Source: Psychrobacillus sp. FSL K6-4046
GTDB lineage: Bacteria > Bacillota > Bacilli > Bacillales_A > Planococcaceae
Direction of reading: 5' to 3'
Assembly (NCBI RefSeq): GCF_038624605.1
Contig: NZ_CP152020.1
Span: forward strand, 3,403,312-3,467,311
Length of the DNA: 64,000 nt
Of this stretch, positions 48,010 to 56,866 are shown piece by piece. Both the position numbers and the translations under genes were made by a program. The notes below the pieces were generated by a model. The model searched no databases and was not told the DNA's origin. It saw only the letters and a program-made list of their open reading frames with translations. Positions within the stretch are counted from its first letter, which is position 1. Each line of letters begins with the position of its first letter.

Positions 48010-49280
48010 GATGTCACACCTCTTTTAGGAAATACTATAATGGACAAGCTGACACATATTAATAGGCCGATATATAGCACATACATCTGTGGCCAAATCA
48101 CACCAACTGAATCACCAGTTTGAATTGAAAGAATTGCTTTCATTGTGGCTCCGTTAGGGGTATAGCCACCGATGTCACCAAGCGTCTCGGATACATCACT
48201 AATCTTAAAGAAGGAGCCTCCTAAGAAGGAGAAAATAGTAATCACTAATCCATTAAACACATTAGCAATACCTTCAGTTCCCGTTTTAAATTGTAAGACG
48301 GTTAAAAGTGCTGAAAGTCCCCCGATAAATAAGCTGAAGCTAACAACTATTACAATCATAGCCTGTATGCCAATCCAGTCTATTCCCAGCACCAGGCTTC
48401 CATATAGCAATATAATCGCCTGTTGCAGTAACGCTACAATTGCCCCTGTTATAAATATAGAAAGAGTGTAATAGGTTGAGGATACTCCTGCTAAAAGGAT
48501 TCGGTCATAAACCTTCCAATATACTTCCTGTAACGCAAATCCTGCCAAAAAGGAGGGTATATAAAGAGCAAACATTACTAGCATTCCCACAGAGTAATAA
48601 ACGGAAGATGGAATAGTTCGTTCTCCCTCATTCATTAAATGCTCTAATTTTTGTACTGCAATTGTTTGACCTATTACTTCGTTTGGAGTTATACCCACTT
48701 TATTTAAAGCCATTGACTGGCTATACCCTTTTTTCCACTCCTCAAGAATCGAAGCAATTATAGATGACCTTATTTCATTCTCTTGATTTAATAACAACTC
48801 AAAACTCGGCTTATTTCCTTGGTCAAAATAAGATTGTTTAATATAATCTAATCTGAAATTATCAGGAATGACTAAGATACCATCCACATTATTACTCTTT
48901 CTTAAATCTTCTAGATTAGATATATCTTCGTTAGTCGTTTTTACATATTTCTCCATTTCCTTAGAGAGGAGAATTGAATTTTGCAAAACATTAGTAGGAT
49001 CGTTTTCTTCAAACGTTTGCAAAAGAGTATTAAGAGTTGACCCTTCCAGTCCAGACTCTTTTAGAAAGGCTGTAATAGATGCCTGTTCCTTCTCCCAGCT
49101 AGTTTCATCTATAATTACCAAGTGAGCCTGAATAGCAGAAGATCCGTCTGTATCCATGATCCCAGCCAAGGCTGATGATAAAATAGTAATCAAGATAATA
49201 GGCATAGCTAAAAGGATAATAAACGGCTGCTTATTACGAACAATCACCTTTAGTTGCTTACTAATTAAGTTAAAAAGCAT
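48006..49280 (-). CDS. ABC-2 type transporter permease (YfiM/LnrM-like)
   Basis: 424 residues, same layout as its downstream partner: helix at 17-40 (PFIILLAMPIILITILSSALAG), long extracellular domain (about 45-215) and five to six C-terminal helices. The two permeases probably form a heterodimer driven by the ATPase upstream. AGGGGGA site before ATG 49280. Confidence 0.82.
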   Translation of the reverse strand: MLFNLISKQLKVIVRNKQPFIILLAMPIILITILSSALAGIMDTDGSSAIQAHLVIIDETSWEKEQASITAFLKESGLEGSTLNTLLQTFEENDPTNVLQNSILLSKEMEKYVKTTNEDISNLEDLRKSNNVDGILVIPDNFRLDYIKQSYFDQGNKPSFELLLNQENEIRSSIIASILEEWKKGYSQSMALNKVGITPNEVIGQTIAVQKLEHLMNEGERTIPSSVYYSVGMLVMFALYIPSFLAGFALQEVYWKVYDRILLAGVSSTYYTLSIFITGAIVALLQQAIILLYGSLVLGIDWIGIQAMIVIVVSFSLFIGGLSALLTVLQFKTGTEGIANVFNGLVITIFSFLGGSFFKISDVSETLGDIGGYTPNGATMKAILSIQTGDSVGVIWPQMYVLYIGLLICVSLSIIVFPKRGVTS

Positions 49281-49291
49281 TCTATTTCCCC

Positions 49292-50221
49292 CTAGTCTCT
49301 CAAAGCTCTTCCTGTTAAATGTAAAAAAACATCCTCGAGAGAAGGAATTTTAACTACTGCAGAAGTAATCGTCACTTCGTTTTCGGCAGCAACTGCAAAA
49401 ATACTTGATAATGGCTCCATAAACTTAGAAAGAGAGACTAAAAGCTTTTCTTCTTCCCTGTGGATGTTAGCAGTTGGAAAATGCTTCTGTAAGCTTTCCT
49501 CAAATGCAACTGAAAGTGAATGTCCTTTTAACTCAATTGTTTGTTGGTCGGAAACTAAAGACTTTAATTCCTCTTTTGTTCCCGATGCAATAATTTCACC
49601 TTGGTCCATAATGTATATCTTTTCGCAAAGCAGCTCTACCTCTTCTATATAGTGACTTGTGTAAAGTAACGTCATACCTTCCTCTACTAGCTGCTTTACG
49701 GCCTCTAATATGTAAGCACGAGACTGAGGATCTATTCCTACAGTAGGCTCATCCATAATGAGAAAGGAAGGCTTATGTAGTAAAGCCGCTCCAATGTTAA
49801 GTCTACGCTTCATCCCACCGGAAAAGGTTTTTACTCTGTCCTTTCTCCGGTCACTTAAACCAATCTTTTCAAGCACATCCTCCACCCGTGTTTCTAAATT
49901 TTTTCCTTTCAGCCCATAAATTCGTCCAAAAAACTCTAGGTTTTCTTGTGCTGTAAGCTCTGGGTACAAGGCTATTTCTTGAGGTACCACCCCTAAATTC
50001 TTACGAAGCATTTGAGGATTCTCCTCAATGGAAGTCCCATTCCAAAGAACAGTTCCACTTGTAGGCTTCATTAATGATGAAAGCATGGATATAGTAGTTG
50101 ATTTTCCTGCTCCATTCGGACCTAACAGTCCAATTGATTCTCCTTCACCAAGTTCCAAATTTATCTTTTTCACTACTTCTTTTGTTTTAAACTTCTTCTG
50201 AAGATTTTTTGCTTGAAGCAT
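49292..50221 (-). CDS. ABC transporter ATP-binding protein (YfiL/LnrL-like)
   Basis: 309 residues. Walker A LLGPNGAGKSTTIS, signature TFSGGMKRRLNIG, Walker B FLIMDEPTVGIDPQSRA, H-loop YTSHYIEEVE; the C-terminal ~80 residues are the DUF4162-like extension of drug exporters. ATG 50221 is chosen: AAGGAG lies 9 nt upstream, whereas ATG 50230 abuts it. First gene of the exporter operon. No two-component system of the LnrJK type is next to it. Confidence 0.88.
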   Translation of the reverse strand: MLQAKNLQKKFKTKEVVKKINLELGEGESIGLLGPNGAGKSTTISMLSSLMKPTSGTVLWNGTSIEENPQMLRKNLGVVPQEIALYPELTAQENLEFFGRIYGLKGKNLETRVEDVLEKIGLSDRRKDRVKTFSGGMKRRLNIGAALLHKPSFLIMDEPTVGIDPQSRAYILEAVKQLVEEGMTLLYTSHYIEEVELLCEKIYIMDQGEIIASGTKEELKSLVSDQQTIELKGHSLSVAFEESLQKHFPTANIHREEEKLLVSLSKFMEPLSSIFAVAAENEVTITSAVVKIPSLEDVFLHLTGRALRD

Positions 50222-50409
50222 TTTTCCCATCTCCTTAAGTCTAAATTCCCACCTTGATTATATCAGACTATTCAAACACCTTATATGTATATTTCATTTT
50301 GCTAATTACTTATGCTTATAGGTTTACTCAATATGTTACAATTCTTCTTTCTTTTAACTAAATCGGCTATACTAGAAAAGACAGATATAAAAGGGTTGGG
50401 GGTGTAATT

Positions 50410-51864
50410 TTGGCTGCAAGTATATATGGTTTTGTTGGTACAGGCATACTAATTTTAAATATTTCTTTAGCGATTGCCTTGATATTTTTAGAGAGACGAG
50501 ATGCGTCCTCCACCTGGGCTTGGATTTTAGTTCTATTCTTTATCCCCATCCTAGGTTTCGGTATTTATTTACTGTTTGGAAGAAGATTGCGACGCAAAAC
50601 CCTTTTTCGCTGGGAAGGGAAAAGTAAAATAGGTATCGATAAATTAATTGAGTTTCAAATGGAAGCTATTGAAGATGAATCCTTTGATTTTAGATTGGAT
50701 GACGCTAGTCATTACAAAGATTTGATTATTATGCATCTTAATAATAACCATGCCGTTTTAACACAAGATAACAAAGTGGATATCTTTACAGACGGGCGTG
50801 AAAAGTTTGATGCCCTCTTGTTCGACTTAGAAAATGCAAAGGACCATATACACATTCAATACTATATTTTCCGTTTAGATAATTTAGGACAAGAGATTTA
50901 TAAGGTTCTACTAGCAAAAGCTAAACAAGGAGTAAAGGTTCGCATACTGTACGACGATACAGGCTCTCGCTCTTTACGAAAGCGACACTTTCATGAGCTC
51001 ATTAAGTTAGGGGGACGCGTGGAAGCATTCTTTCCATCCATTCTTCCATTGATTAATCCGCGGATGAACTACCGAAACCACCGCAAAATAGTAGTCATTG
51101 ATGGACGAATTGGGTACATAGGAGGATTCAACGTCGGTGATGAATACTTAGGTAAGAAAAAGAAATTTGGTTACTGGAGAGATACTCACCTTAGAATTGA
51201 AGGAAGCTCCGTTCATCCGCTCCAAACTCGTTTTATACTCGATTGGAATCAAGCTTCTGCAGAACACGATATCGAATATTCCGATCGTTTTTTCCCAGCT
51301 ATCCCATTGAAAGGTTCTGTTGGATTACAGATTGTTTCGAGTGGACCTGATTCTGAGTGGGAGCAAATTAAAAATGGTTATTTAAAATTAATCATGATGG
51401 CAAAGAAATACATTTATATTCAGTCCCCCTATTTCATACCAGATGCTAGCTTTATGGATACTCTCCGGGTAGCTTGTCTTTCAGGGATAGACGTAAGAAT
51501 TATGATACCTAACAAGCCTGACCATTTATTTGTATACTGGGCAACCTATTCATATGTTGGAGAGCTTATCAAAGCTGGGGCAAAAGTATTCATTTATGAA
51601 AATGGATTCCTACACACGAAAATGATTGTTATTGATGATGAAGCTTCTACTGTAGGTACTGCTAATATTGACGTTCGAAGTTTCAAGTTAAATTTCGAGG
51701 TAAACGCATTTATTTATGACAATGAAACTTCCCATCAATTAGCGGAGTTATTTGAAGAGGATATGAAGCTTTCTACTGAACTTACATGGGAACTTTATGA
51801 AAAACGGTCGACTATGATTAAGTTTAAGGAATCACTTGCTCGACTGATATCTCCAATTTTATAA
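50410..51864 (+). CDS. cls: Cardiolipin synthase
   Basis: 484 residues. Two N-terminal membrane helices (GTGILILNISLAIALIFL, TWAWILVLFFIPILGFGIYLL) and two phospholipase-D HKD motifs: NYRNHRKIVVIDGRIGYIGG and GFLHTKMIVIDDEASTVGTA. Condenses two phosphatidylglycerols to cardiolipin at the membrane. TTG start 50410 with a GGGGGTG site. Several paralogues are usual in Bacilli (ClsA, YwjE, YwiE), so the paralogue is not assigned. Confidence 0.93.
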   Translation: MAASIYGFVGTGILILNISLAIALIFLERRDASSTWAWILVLFFIPILGFGIYLLFGRRLRRKTLFRWEGKSKIGIDKLIEFQMEAIEDESFDFRLDDASHYKDLIIMHLNNNHAVLTQDNKVDIFTDGREKFDALLFDLENAKDHIHIQYYIFRLDNLGQEIYKVLLAKAKQGVKVRILYDDTGSRSLRKRHFHELIKLGGRVEAFFPSILPLINPRMNYRNHRKIVVIDGRIGYIGGFNVGDEYLGKKKKFGYWRDTHLRIEGSSVHPLQTRFILDWNQASAEHDIEYSDRFFPAIPLKGSVGLQIVSSGPDSEWEQIKNGYLKLIMMAKKYIYIQSPYFIPDASFMDTLRVACLSGIDVRIMIPNKPDHLFVYWATYSYVGELIKAGAKVFIYENGFLHTKMIVIDDEASTVGTANIDVRSFKLNFEVNAFIYDNETSHQLAELFEEDMKLSTELTWELYEKRSTMIKFKESLARLISPIL

Positions 51865-51895
51865 AACGATGATTTAAGCCATTGCCTTAATACAA

Positions 51896-51928
51896 GAAAA
51901 AGATCCCACGAATGATGGGATCTTTTTC
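51896..51928. terminator. Bidirectional terminator after cls
   Basis: AAAAAGATCCCA / TGGGATCTTTTT, perfect 12-bp stem, 7-nt loop, T tail on both strands. Confidence 0.9.
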
Positions 51929-52768
51929 TTATATGCCTAAATATTCTTCTAATGTTGTATTTGCTTCATATATTTTAGCTGCATGGTCCAATCCTATATA
52001 TCTAAAATGCCAAGGCTCATACATATACCCTGTAATTTTTTCTTTTTCATTCGGAAAACGCATAATAAATCCATATTTATGGGCGTTAGATGCTACCCAT
52101 TGGCCAGCTGGCGTCTCTCCAAAGCTCTCTCTTGCGAAGTGCTGCTCAAAGTGTAATTCTCCGATATCGAATGCAAGCCCAGTTTGATGCTCAGAGTATC
52201 CAGGGCGAGCGCTATATCGATCTGCCGCTTCCACTCCATCATTGCTCACATATCTATTATATAGCTGCTGTTGATAGTCAAAAGAACGGTATGTACTAAA
52301 TGCTACTAATTCGTAACCGGAAAGCCTTGCTTCAGCTGCCATTGCTTCGAAAGCTTGTCTTGCTTCTTTACTTTCCCCAGGTGCATAAGTGGCAGGTAGG
52401 GGATATTGCTTGCTTGCTATTAAAATTCCATCTATATAGGTTGGCTCGGCAGGTAAAGTTTCATTGCCTTCATAACCTTTTGCCCCTGAACGATCTACTT
52501 CTTCTATAGGCTCCTCTACAATTGGAGGCTCCTCTTTTACTGGATCTTTTGCTTCCTCTATTACTTGCGTTGGTTTCTCTAGTTCAACCTCAGGTTTTTC
52601 TTCCTGAACTGTAATACCTAACGCCCTTAAACTTTTATCTATATTCCAATCATTTATACCAATCCATCCCACGGCAGTTACAACTATTAAACCCAAAATA
52701 ATAGTAGCTACAATTTTTGGCCACTTTCTTTTCTTTTTTGCCTTCATTAAACTAAATCTTGATTGCAT
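51929..52768 (-). CDS. D-alanyl-D-alanine carboxypeptidase, VanY/LdcB family
   Basis: About 279 residues. A positively charged N-terminus and one membrane helix (IVATIILGLIVVTAVGWIGI) anchor it; a Pro/Glu-rich linker follows, then the VanY zinc-peptidase domain: AFSTYRSFDYQQQLYNRYV, the SxHxxGxAxD motif in YSEHQTGLAFDIG, and EPWHFRYIG. It trims peptidoglycan stem peptides (DD- or LD-carboxypeptidase) outside the cell. ATG 52768 has AAGGAAG upstream; the ORF reaches ATG 52822 with a weaker site, so the cytoplasmic tail could be 18 residues longer. Confidence 0.88.
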   Translation of the reverse strand: MQSRFSLMKAKKKRKWPKIVATIILGLIVVTAVGWIGINDWNIDKSLRALGITVQEEKPEVELEKPTQVIEEAKDPVKEEPPIVEEPIEEVDRSGAKGYEGNETLPAEPTYIDGILIASKQYPLPATYAPGESKEARQAFEAMAAEARLSGYELVAFSTYRSFDYQQQLYNRYVSNDGVEAADRYSARPGYSEHQTGLAFDIGELHFEQHFARESFGETPAGQWVASNAHKYGFIMRFPNEKEKITGYMYEPWHFRYIGLDHAAKIYEANTTLEEYLGI

Positions 52769-52991
52769 CCCTTGCTCTTCCTTCTTTCCAATTAGCGATA
52801 TTACTAGTTTAACATTTTTCATAGAACTTATCCCTAATCAATTTAAAATGCTTTATAATGTTATTAAACTCGTTTCAAAATTGTAACTTATGCGGAAATA
52901 AATTCGCACCAAAAATTAAATCTAGACAGTTATTACAGCTAGCTAACTCATTTACTTAGCTTTAATAAGTCGAAAGTAAAGAGGTCATTCT

Positions 52992-54143
52992 ATGAAGTCT
53001 CAAAAATGGTTATCCATTAATTTTTTCACATTTTTCTTCACATGGGGAGTTTTTATGCCCTATTGGACCGGTTATCTAACCAATGCTAAAGGTCTGAGTG
53101 TCACCTCCGCTAGTATTATTATGGGTGCTGGAATGCTTGCAAGAGCCTTTTCCACGTTTGCCTTATTCCCACGAGCTACTAGTAAGTATAGTATGCAGAA
53201 GGTGCTTCGCTTGCTCGCGTTACTTTCCTTTGCAGCACTTGTTTTATACATACCCTTTAATTCTTTTTATTCTTTATTAACTATTACTGTTTTGTTTAGC
53301 TTAATCTATCCTAACTTATTACCTGCTATGGAGAGTAGTGCATCCATTCTCATGCAAAAGGACAAAGTTCACTATGGAAAAAGCCGTTCGTTTGGATCAG
53401 TCGGCTTCATGGTTGCCCTGTTGTTTATCGGAGGAGTAACTGCTATATGGGACGAGCAAGCAATACTCTGGACGATGTTAGCTGCACTTGCAATCATCAT
53501 GCTGACCTACTCTAGACCAATGCCAGCCTCTTTGAGTGAAATACCCTTGAGAACAACAAAAGAAAACTCTGTTAAATGGAAAGAACTTTTTACTTCTAAG
53601 CAATTTATCATTATTTTAACGTTAACTGTACTTATACAGGGGTCTCACGCATCATATAATAATTATGGATTTATTTATCTTCAGGATATCGGGGTCAACA
53701 GCCTTTATATCGGAATCATTTTAAATGTTGCTGTTATATTTGAAATTGTATTCTTTCTTATTGCTGACAAGTTATTTTCAAGTAAGAAAGTATCTTGGAT
53801 GTTTCTCTTAGCCGGGATTGGCGCCACCATTCGTTGGATTGGAATCTATCTATTTCCATCGGTTTGGATGTTTATCCTCACTCAGGCACTACATTCCGTT
53901 TCTTTTGGAGTTGCACATTATGCCTTTATTCAATATATATCTAGAACACTAGACAAAAGGCTCATACCTGCTGCCCAAGGAATTTATGCTGCTCTATCCA
54001 TGAGTTTAAGTAGTGCCGTCCTAACACTAGCTGGTGGTTATTTATATGATATAGAACCAAAACTAGCCTTTTTAGGAATGGCATTTTGCACGGTTCCAGC
54101 TATTATACTCATTGTTCTGTCTAGAAAAAAGTTTAGCTATTAA
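52992..54143 (+). CDS. MFS transporter of the HcaT/MFS_1-like group
   Basis: 383 residues, about 12 helices. SINFFTFFFTWGVFMPYWTGYL and GKSRSFGSVGFMVALLFIGG are typical for the phenylpropionate/nucleoside-permease-like MFS_1 group. Probably an importer of a small organic compound; substrate unknown. AAAGAGGT site. Faces a repeat cluster downstream. Confidence 0.82.
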   Translation: MKSQKWLSINFFTFFFTWGVFMPYWTGYLTNAKGLSVTSASIIMGAGMLARAFSTFALFPRATSKYSMQKVLRLLALLSFAALVLYIPFNSFYSLLTITVLFSLIYPNLLPAMESSASILMQKDKVHYGKSRSFGSVGFMVALLFIGGVTAIWDEQAILWTMLAALAIIMLTYSRPMPASLSEIPLRTTKENSVKWKELFTSKQFIIILTLTVLIQGSHASYNNYGFIYLQDIGVNSLYIGIILNVAVIFEIVFFLIADKLFSSKKVSWMFLLAGIGATIRWIGIYLFPSVWMFILTQALHSVSFGVAHYAFIQYISRTLDKRLIPAAQGIYAALSMSLSSAVLTLAGGYLYDIEPKLAFLGMAFCTVPAIILIVLSRKKFSY

Positions 54144-54169
54144 ATCTTAAAGAACTTTAAACAAAACAA

Positions 54170-54290
54170 GAAAAGCGCAAGCGCCTATGTCTGCCCCGAC
54201 AGGCAAATGGAGAAAAGCGAGGAGGCAGTTCCTCAGCCACCGGAGCTTTTATCCATTTGACCCCGAGGGGCAAGGTGGTGGAGCTAGACA
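54170..54290 (+). repeat. Structured ~120-bp repeat, copy 1
   Basis: 121 bp. Inner arms CAAATGGAGAAAAGC and GCTTTTATCCATTTG form a long hairpin; the outer arms carry GCGCCT and the GGTGGTGGAGCTAGACA tail. Same family as 54645, 54773 (truncated), 54839 and 54964. Confidence 0.85.
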
Positions 54291-54338
54291 TCAATTTATC
54301 CACAGATTCAAAACTTTATAATTTCCTAAACAATAAAG

Positions 54339-54378
54339 AAAACGTGAAATCATCTACACATGATTTCACGTTTTTTTT
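54339..54378. terminator. Bidirectional terminator
   Basis: AAACGTGAAATCA / TGATTTCACGTTT, perfect stem with T8. Ends the 81-aa membrane-protein gene (-) and possibly the MFS gene (+). Third terminator with the GTGAAATC stem. Confidence 0.88.
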
Positions 54379-54622
54379 AGGTAATTGTTAGAAATAATAC
54401 GAGTACAAATAGGACAGCGAAAACGATTGCCATTGTTTTCATCCATTTCGCCTCTCGTTCATGCCCTTTTTCCTTAAATACAATAGCTCTGTAACCATTA
54501 CTTAAGACAAAGATAAGAGTCATAAACAAAACAGCTAAATTTATATCTCCTTTTATAATAAATACTAAAGAAGCAATACTAACAGCTACAATTAAAATAC
54601 CAAATATCCAATTTCTTTTCAT
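54377..54622 (-). CDS. Small membrane protein (81 aa), unknown function
   Basis: Three hydrophobic stretches: IFGILIVAVSIASLVFIIKG, INLAVLFMTLIFVLSNGY and MAIVFAVLFVLVLFLTIT, with a charged loop FKEKGHEREAKWMK between the last two. No family recognised. Good AGAGGTG site before ATG 54622 and a strong terminator after it, so the gene is probably real. Confidence 0.65.
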   Translation of the reverse strand: MKRNWIFGILIVAVSIASLVFIIKGDINLAVLFMTLIFVLSNGYRAIVFKEKGHEREAKWMKTMAIVFAVLFVLVLFLTIT

Positions 54623-54644
54623 ACGAACACCTCTATTTATTTAA

Positions 54645-54760
54645 TGCGCAAGCAGTCTGTCTCTGACCCGACAGGCAAATGGGGAAAAGTGAGGAGGCAG
54701 TTCCCCAGCCACCGGAGCTTTTTTCCATTTGACCCCGAGGGGCAAGGCTGCTTGCGCTGG
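54645..54760 (+). repeat. Structured ~120-bp repeat, copy 2 (diverged outer stem)
   Basis: 116 bp. The outer arms are GCGCAAGCAG and CTGCTTGCGC, perfectly complementary but different in sequence from copies 4 and 5. The inner hairpin keeps pairing through G-U pairs (CAAATGGGGAAAAG with CTTTTTTCCATTTG). Confidence 0.85.
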
Positions 54761-54772
54761 ATACCATTTAAT

Positions 54773-54803
54773 GCGCAAGCAGTCTATCTCTGACCCGACA
54801 GGC
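54773..54803 (+). repeat. Truncated copy 3 of the structured repeat
   Basis: Only the first ~31 bp (same 5' arm as copy 2, GCGCAAGCAG) remain, broken after ACAGGC. Confidence 0.7.
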
Positions 54804-54838
54804 TAAGCACTGACCCAATTATTATAACTTTTTCATAA

Positions 54839-54959
54839 GAAAAGCGAAACCGCCTATGTCTGCCCCGACAGGCAAATGGAGAAAAGCGAGGAGGCAGTTC
54901 CCTAGCCACCGGAGCTTTTATCCATTTGACCCCGAGGGGCAAGGCGGTGGAGCTAGACA
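54839..54959 (+). repeat. Structured ~120-bp repeat, copy 4
   Basis: 121 bp, nearly identical to copy 5; outer arms ACCGCC and GGCGGT. Confidence 0.85.
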
Positions 54960-54963
54960 ACAA

Positions 54964-55084
54964 GAAAAGCGAAACCGCCTATGTCTGCCCCGACAGGCAA
55001 ATGGAGAAAAGCGAGGAGGCAGTTCCCCAGCCACCGGAGCTTTTATCCATTTGCCCCCGAGGGGCAAGGCGGTGGAGCTAGACA
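54964..55084 (+). repeat. Structured ~120-bp repeat, copy 5
   Basis: 121 bp, in tandem with copy 4 (only 4 bp between). ORFs that run across copies 4 and 5 repeat the same peptide and are artefacts. Ends next to the yidC terminator. Confidence 0.85.
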
Positions 55085-55085
55085 T

Positions 55086-55116
55086 AAAAAAAAGAAGCTC
55101 TTTTTACAAAAAGCTC
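55086..55116 (-). terminator. Terminator after the YidC-family gene
   Basis: Minus strand GAGCTTTTTGTAAAAAGAGCTTC forms a short hairpin (one mismatch) followed by T8. Confidence 0.65.
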
Positions 55117-55125
55117 CTCTCTCTA

Positions 55126-55893
55126 TTATACAGATTCTTCTGCTTTTTCTGGATGGTTCGAATAAAACTTACGACCTAAATATGTTTGGAATATTAACAA
55201 GATACCACCTACAGCCCAATATAGCGGTAATGCTGCCATAGAACTGAACGAGATGAACATAATCATGATCGGTGAAATATAAACCATCAGCTTCATTTGT
55301 TGTTGCTGTTGCTCAGGCACTGTCCATAGAGAAACTTTTGCTTGTGCAAAATATACAGCCCCAGCAATAAGTGTCATAGCGATATCAGGTGACCCCAAGT
55401 TATACCATAAAAATTCGTGTGATTTTATATCAGCTGAATATAAGATTGCAAAATATAATCCCATAACAATTGGCATCTGAATCAACATTGGTAAGCAACC
55501 CATGTTTAATGGATTCACATTATGCTTACGGTATAAGCCCATCATTTCTTGTTGTAGTACCATTTGTTCTTCTTTTGATTTTGTTTCTTTTAGCTTCTTT
55601 TGGATCTCATCCATCTCTGGTTTGAGCTTGTCCATTTTTTCTTTCATACCTTGTTGATTCTTATAATTTTTAAGCATCAAGGGCATTAAGGCTAAACGAA
55701 TAAGAATAGTAATAGCAATGATTGCCATCCCGTAACTACCGTTAAAAATGTCTCCAAAAAATTCAATTAAAAACTCAAAAGGTCGAACAAATATATTGTA
55801 AAAAGTGCCTTCTTTGTTTTCTATTCCTGAACAGCCACTTAGTAGGACTGTTGCAAAAATAAGGATAGTGAATAAACTGATTTTCTTCTTCAT
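55126..55893 (-). CDS. YidC/OxaA membrane protein insertase (SpoIIIJ/YqjG family)
   Basis: 255 residues. Lipoprotein signal with lipobox LLSGC, five membrane helices, conserved IRLALMPLMLKNYKNQQGMKEKMDKLKPEM and NPLNMGCLPMLIQMPIVMGLYFAI. Inserts membrane proteins with or without SecYEG. ATG 55893 has GAAGGTGA upstream. It is isolated from rnpA/rpmH, so it is more likely the second paralogue (YqjG/OxaA2), but I cannot prove this. Confidence 0.92.
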   Translation of the reverse strand: MKKKISLFTILIFATVLLSGCSGIENKEGTFYNIFVRPFEFLIEFFGDIFNGSYGMAIIAITILIRLALMPLMLKNYKNQQGMKEKMDKLKPEMDEIQKKLKETKSKEEQMVLQQEMMGLYRKHNVNPLNMGCLPMLIQMPIVMGLYFAILYSADIKSHEFLWYNLGSPDIAMTLIAGAVYFAQAKVSLWTVPEQQQQQMKLMVYISPIMIMFISFSSMAALPLYWAVGGILLIFQTYLGRKFYSNHPEKAEESV

Positions 55894-55923
55894 CGCTTCA
55901 CCTTCATTTTTCAAACTATATCG

Positions 55924-55952
55924 AGTATACCCTCTATGAAGCTATTTTTCAA
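55924..55952 (-). promoter_or_regulatory. Sigma-A promoter of the YidC-family gene
   Basis: Minus strand TTGAAA (55947-55952), 17-bp spacer, TATACT (55924-55929); about 24 nt of leader before ATG 55893. No MifM-like leader ORF fits. Confidence 0.65.
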
Positions 55953-55971
55953 ATATTACTTAAACAAACCT

Positions 55972-56763
55972 TTAATAAGTTTTGGGCTCTTTTGGAAAAT
56001 TATACTTAAAATTAGGATGTTCTTGATGGTCTCTAAACTGCTTAGGAGTAAGACTCGTGTATTTTTTGAAAATACGCGTGAAATAACTCTGATTACAAAA
56101 GTGGAATGAATTAGAGATTTCTGATATTGATTTGTTTGTATGGCGTAAAAAGTATTGACACTCTTCTACCTTTCTAATATTTAAGTATTCTACCAGCGTT
56201 ACTCCAGTATGTTCTCTAAAAATTCTAGAGAGATGACTAGTACTAATATTAAATTGTTTGGCGATATCTTCTACTGTTAGATTTGTTTCAATTTCATCAT
56301 TAATATAAAGAATTACCTTATTTACTGTCTGGTGCCCAAAGGAAGGTTTTTTCCTCTCCGTAATTACCATAACAAAGAATTCTACTAGCTCATCTGCACA
56401 CTGCAAAAACTGTGCATCACTCATCTTCGTATCTATAATTTCCACGCTAGCATTATTAAAGGCCATTACCTTATCAAGCGGAACCTGGCTCTCATACAAC
56501 TTTCTAGCCATTACAGCGGATAATTGTATGTAATAGTACTTTACATTTTGAATCATTTGCTTGTTATTAGTAGCGATAATTAAGTCAATGATTTCTCTTA
56601 ATACCTTTTTCGCTCTCTCAATTTCAAAAGAATACATATCTAAGAATAGTTTCTTTTCTAATTCAAAAAATTTATCAAGACCTTCTACTCTATTAGTAAT
56701 ACCCATTTCTTTGGCATAGGCTTTTGTGAAGTAATCTAAGAATATTTTTTCTGTATTATCCAT
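55972..56763 (-). CDS. AraC-family transcriptional regulator
   Basis: About 263 residues. C-terminal AraC DNA-binding domain: first HTH LTVEDIAKQFNISTSHLSRIFREHTG, second SISEISNSFHFCNQSYFTRIFKKYTSLTPKQFR. The N-terminal ~160 residues are helical, with no recognised ligand fold. ATG 56763 has GAGGT upstream; ATG 56799 (12 residues longer) is possible. Targets unknown. Confidence 0.78.
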   Translation of the reverse strand: MDNTEKIFLDYFTKAYAKEMGITNRVEGLDKFFELEKKLFLDMYSFEIERAKKVLREIIDLIIATNNKQMIQNVKYYYIQLSAVMARKLYESQVPLDKVMAFNNASVEIIDTKMSDAQFLQCADELVEFFVMVITERKKPSFGHQTVNKVILYINDEIETNLTVEDIAKQFNISTSHLSRIFREHTGVTLVEYLNIRKVEECQYFLRHTNKSISEISNSFHFCNQSYFTRIFKKYTSLTPKQFRDHQEHPNFKYNFPKEPKTY

Positions 56764-56866
56764 AAGTACCTCATCTTTCCAGTCAATTTTATAGTCCATT
56801 TGTACCTATCTTTTAAATAGGGATGTAGAATCATTTTATAACATTTTATAGTAAAAAACTAGACTT

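Noticed and set aside
54856-55241. ORFs with repeated MSAPTGKWRKARRQFPSHRS peptides
   Set aside because: They are translations of tandem copies of the structured repeat and lack ribosome binding sites.
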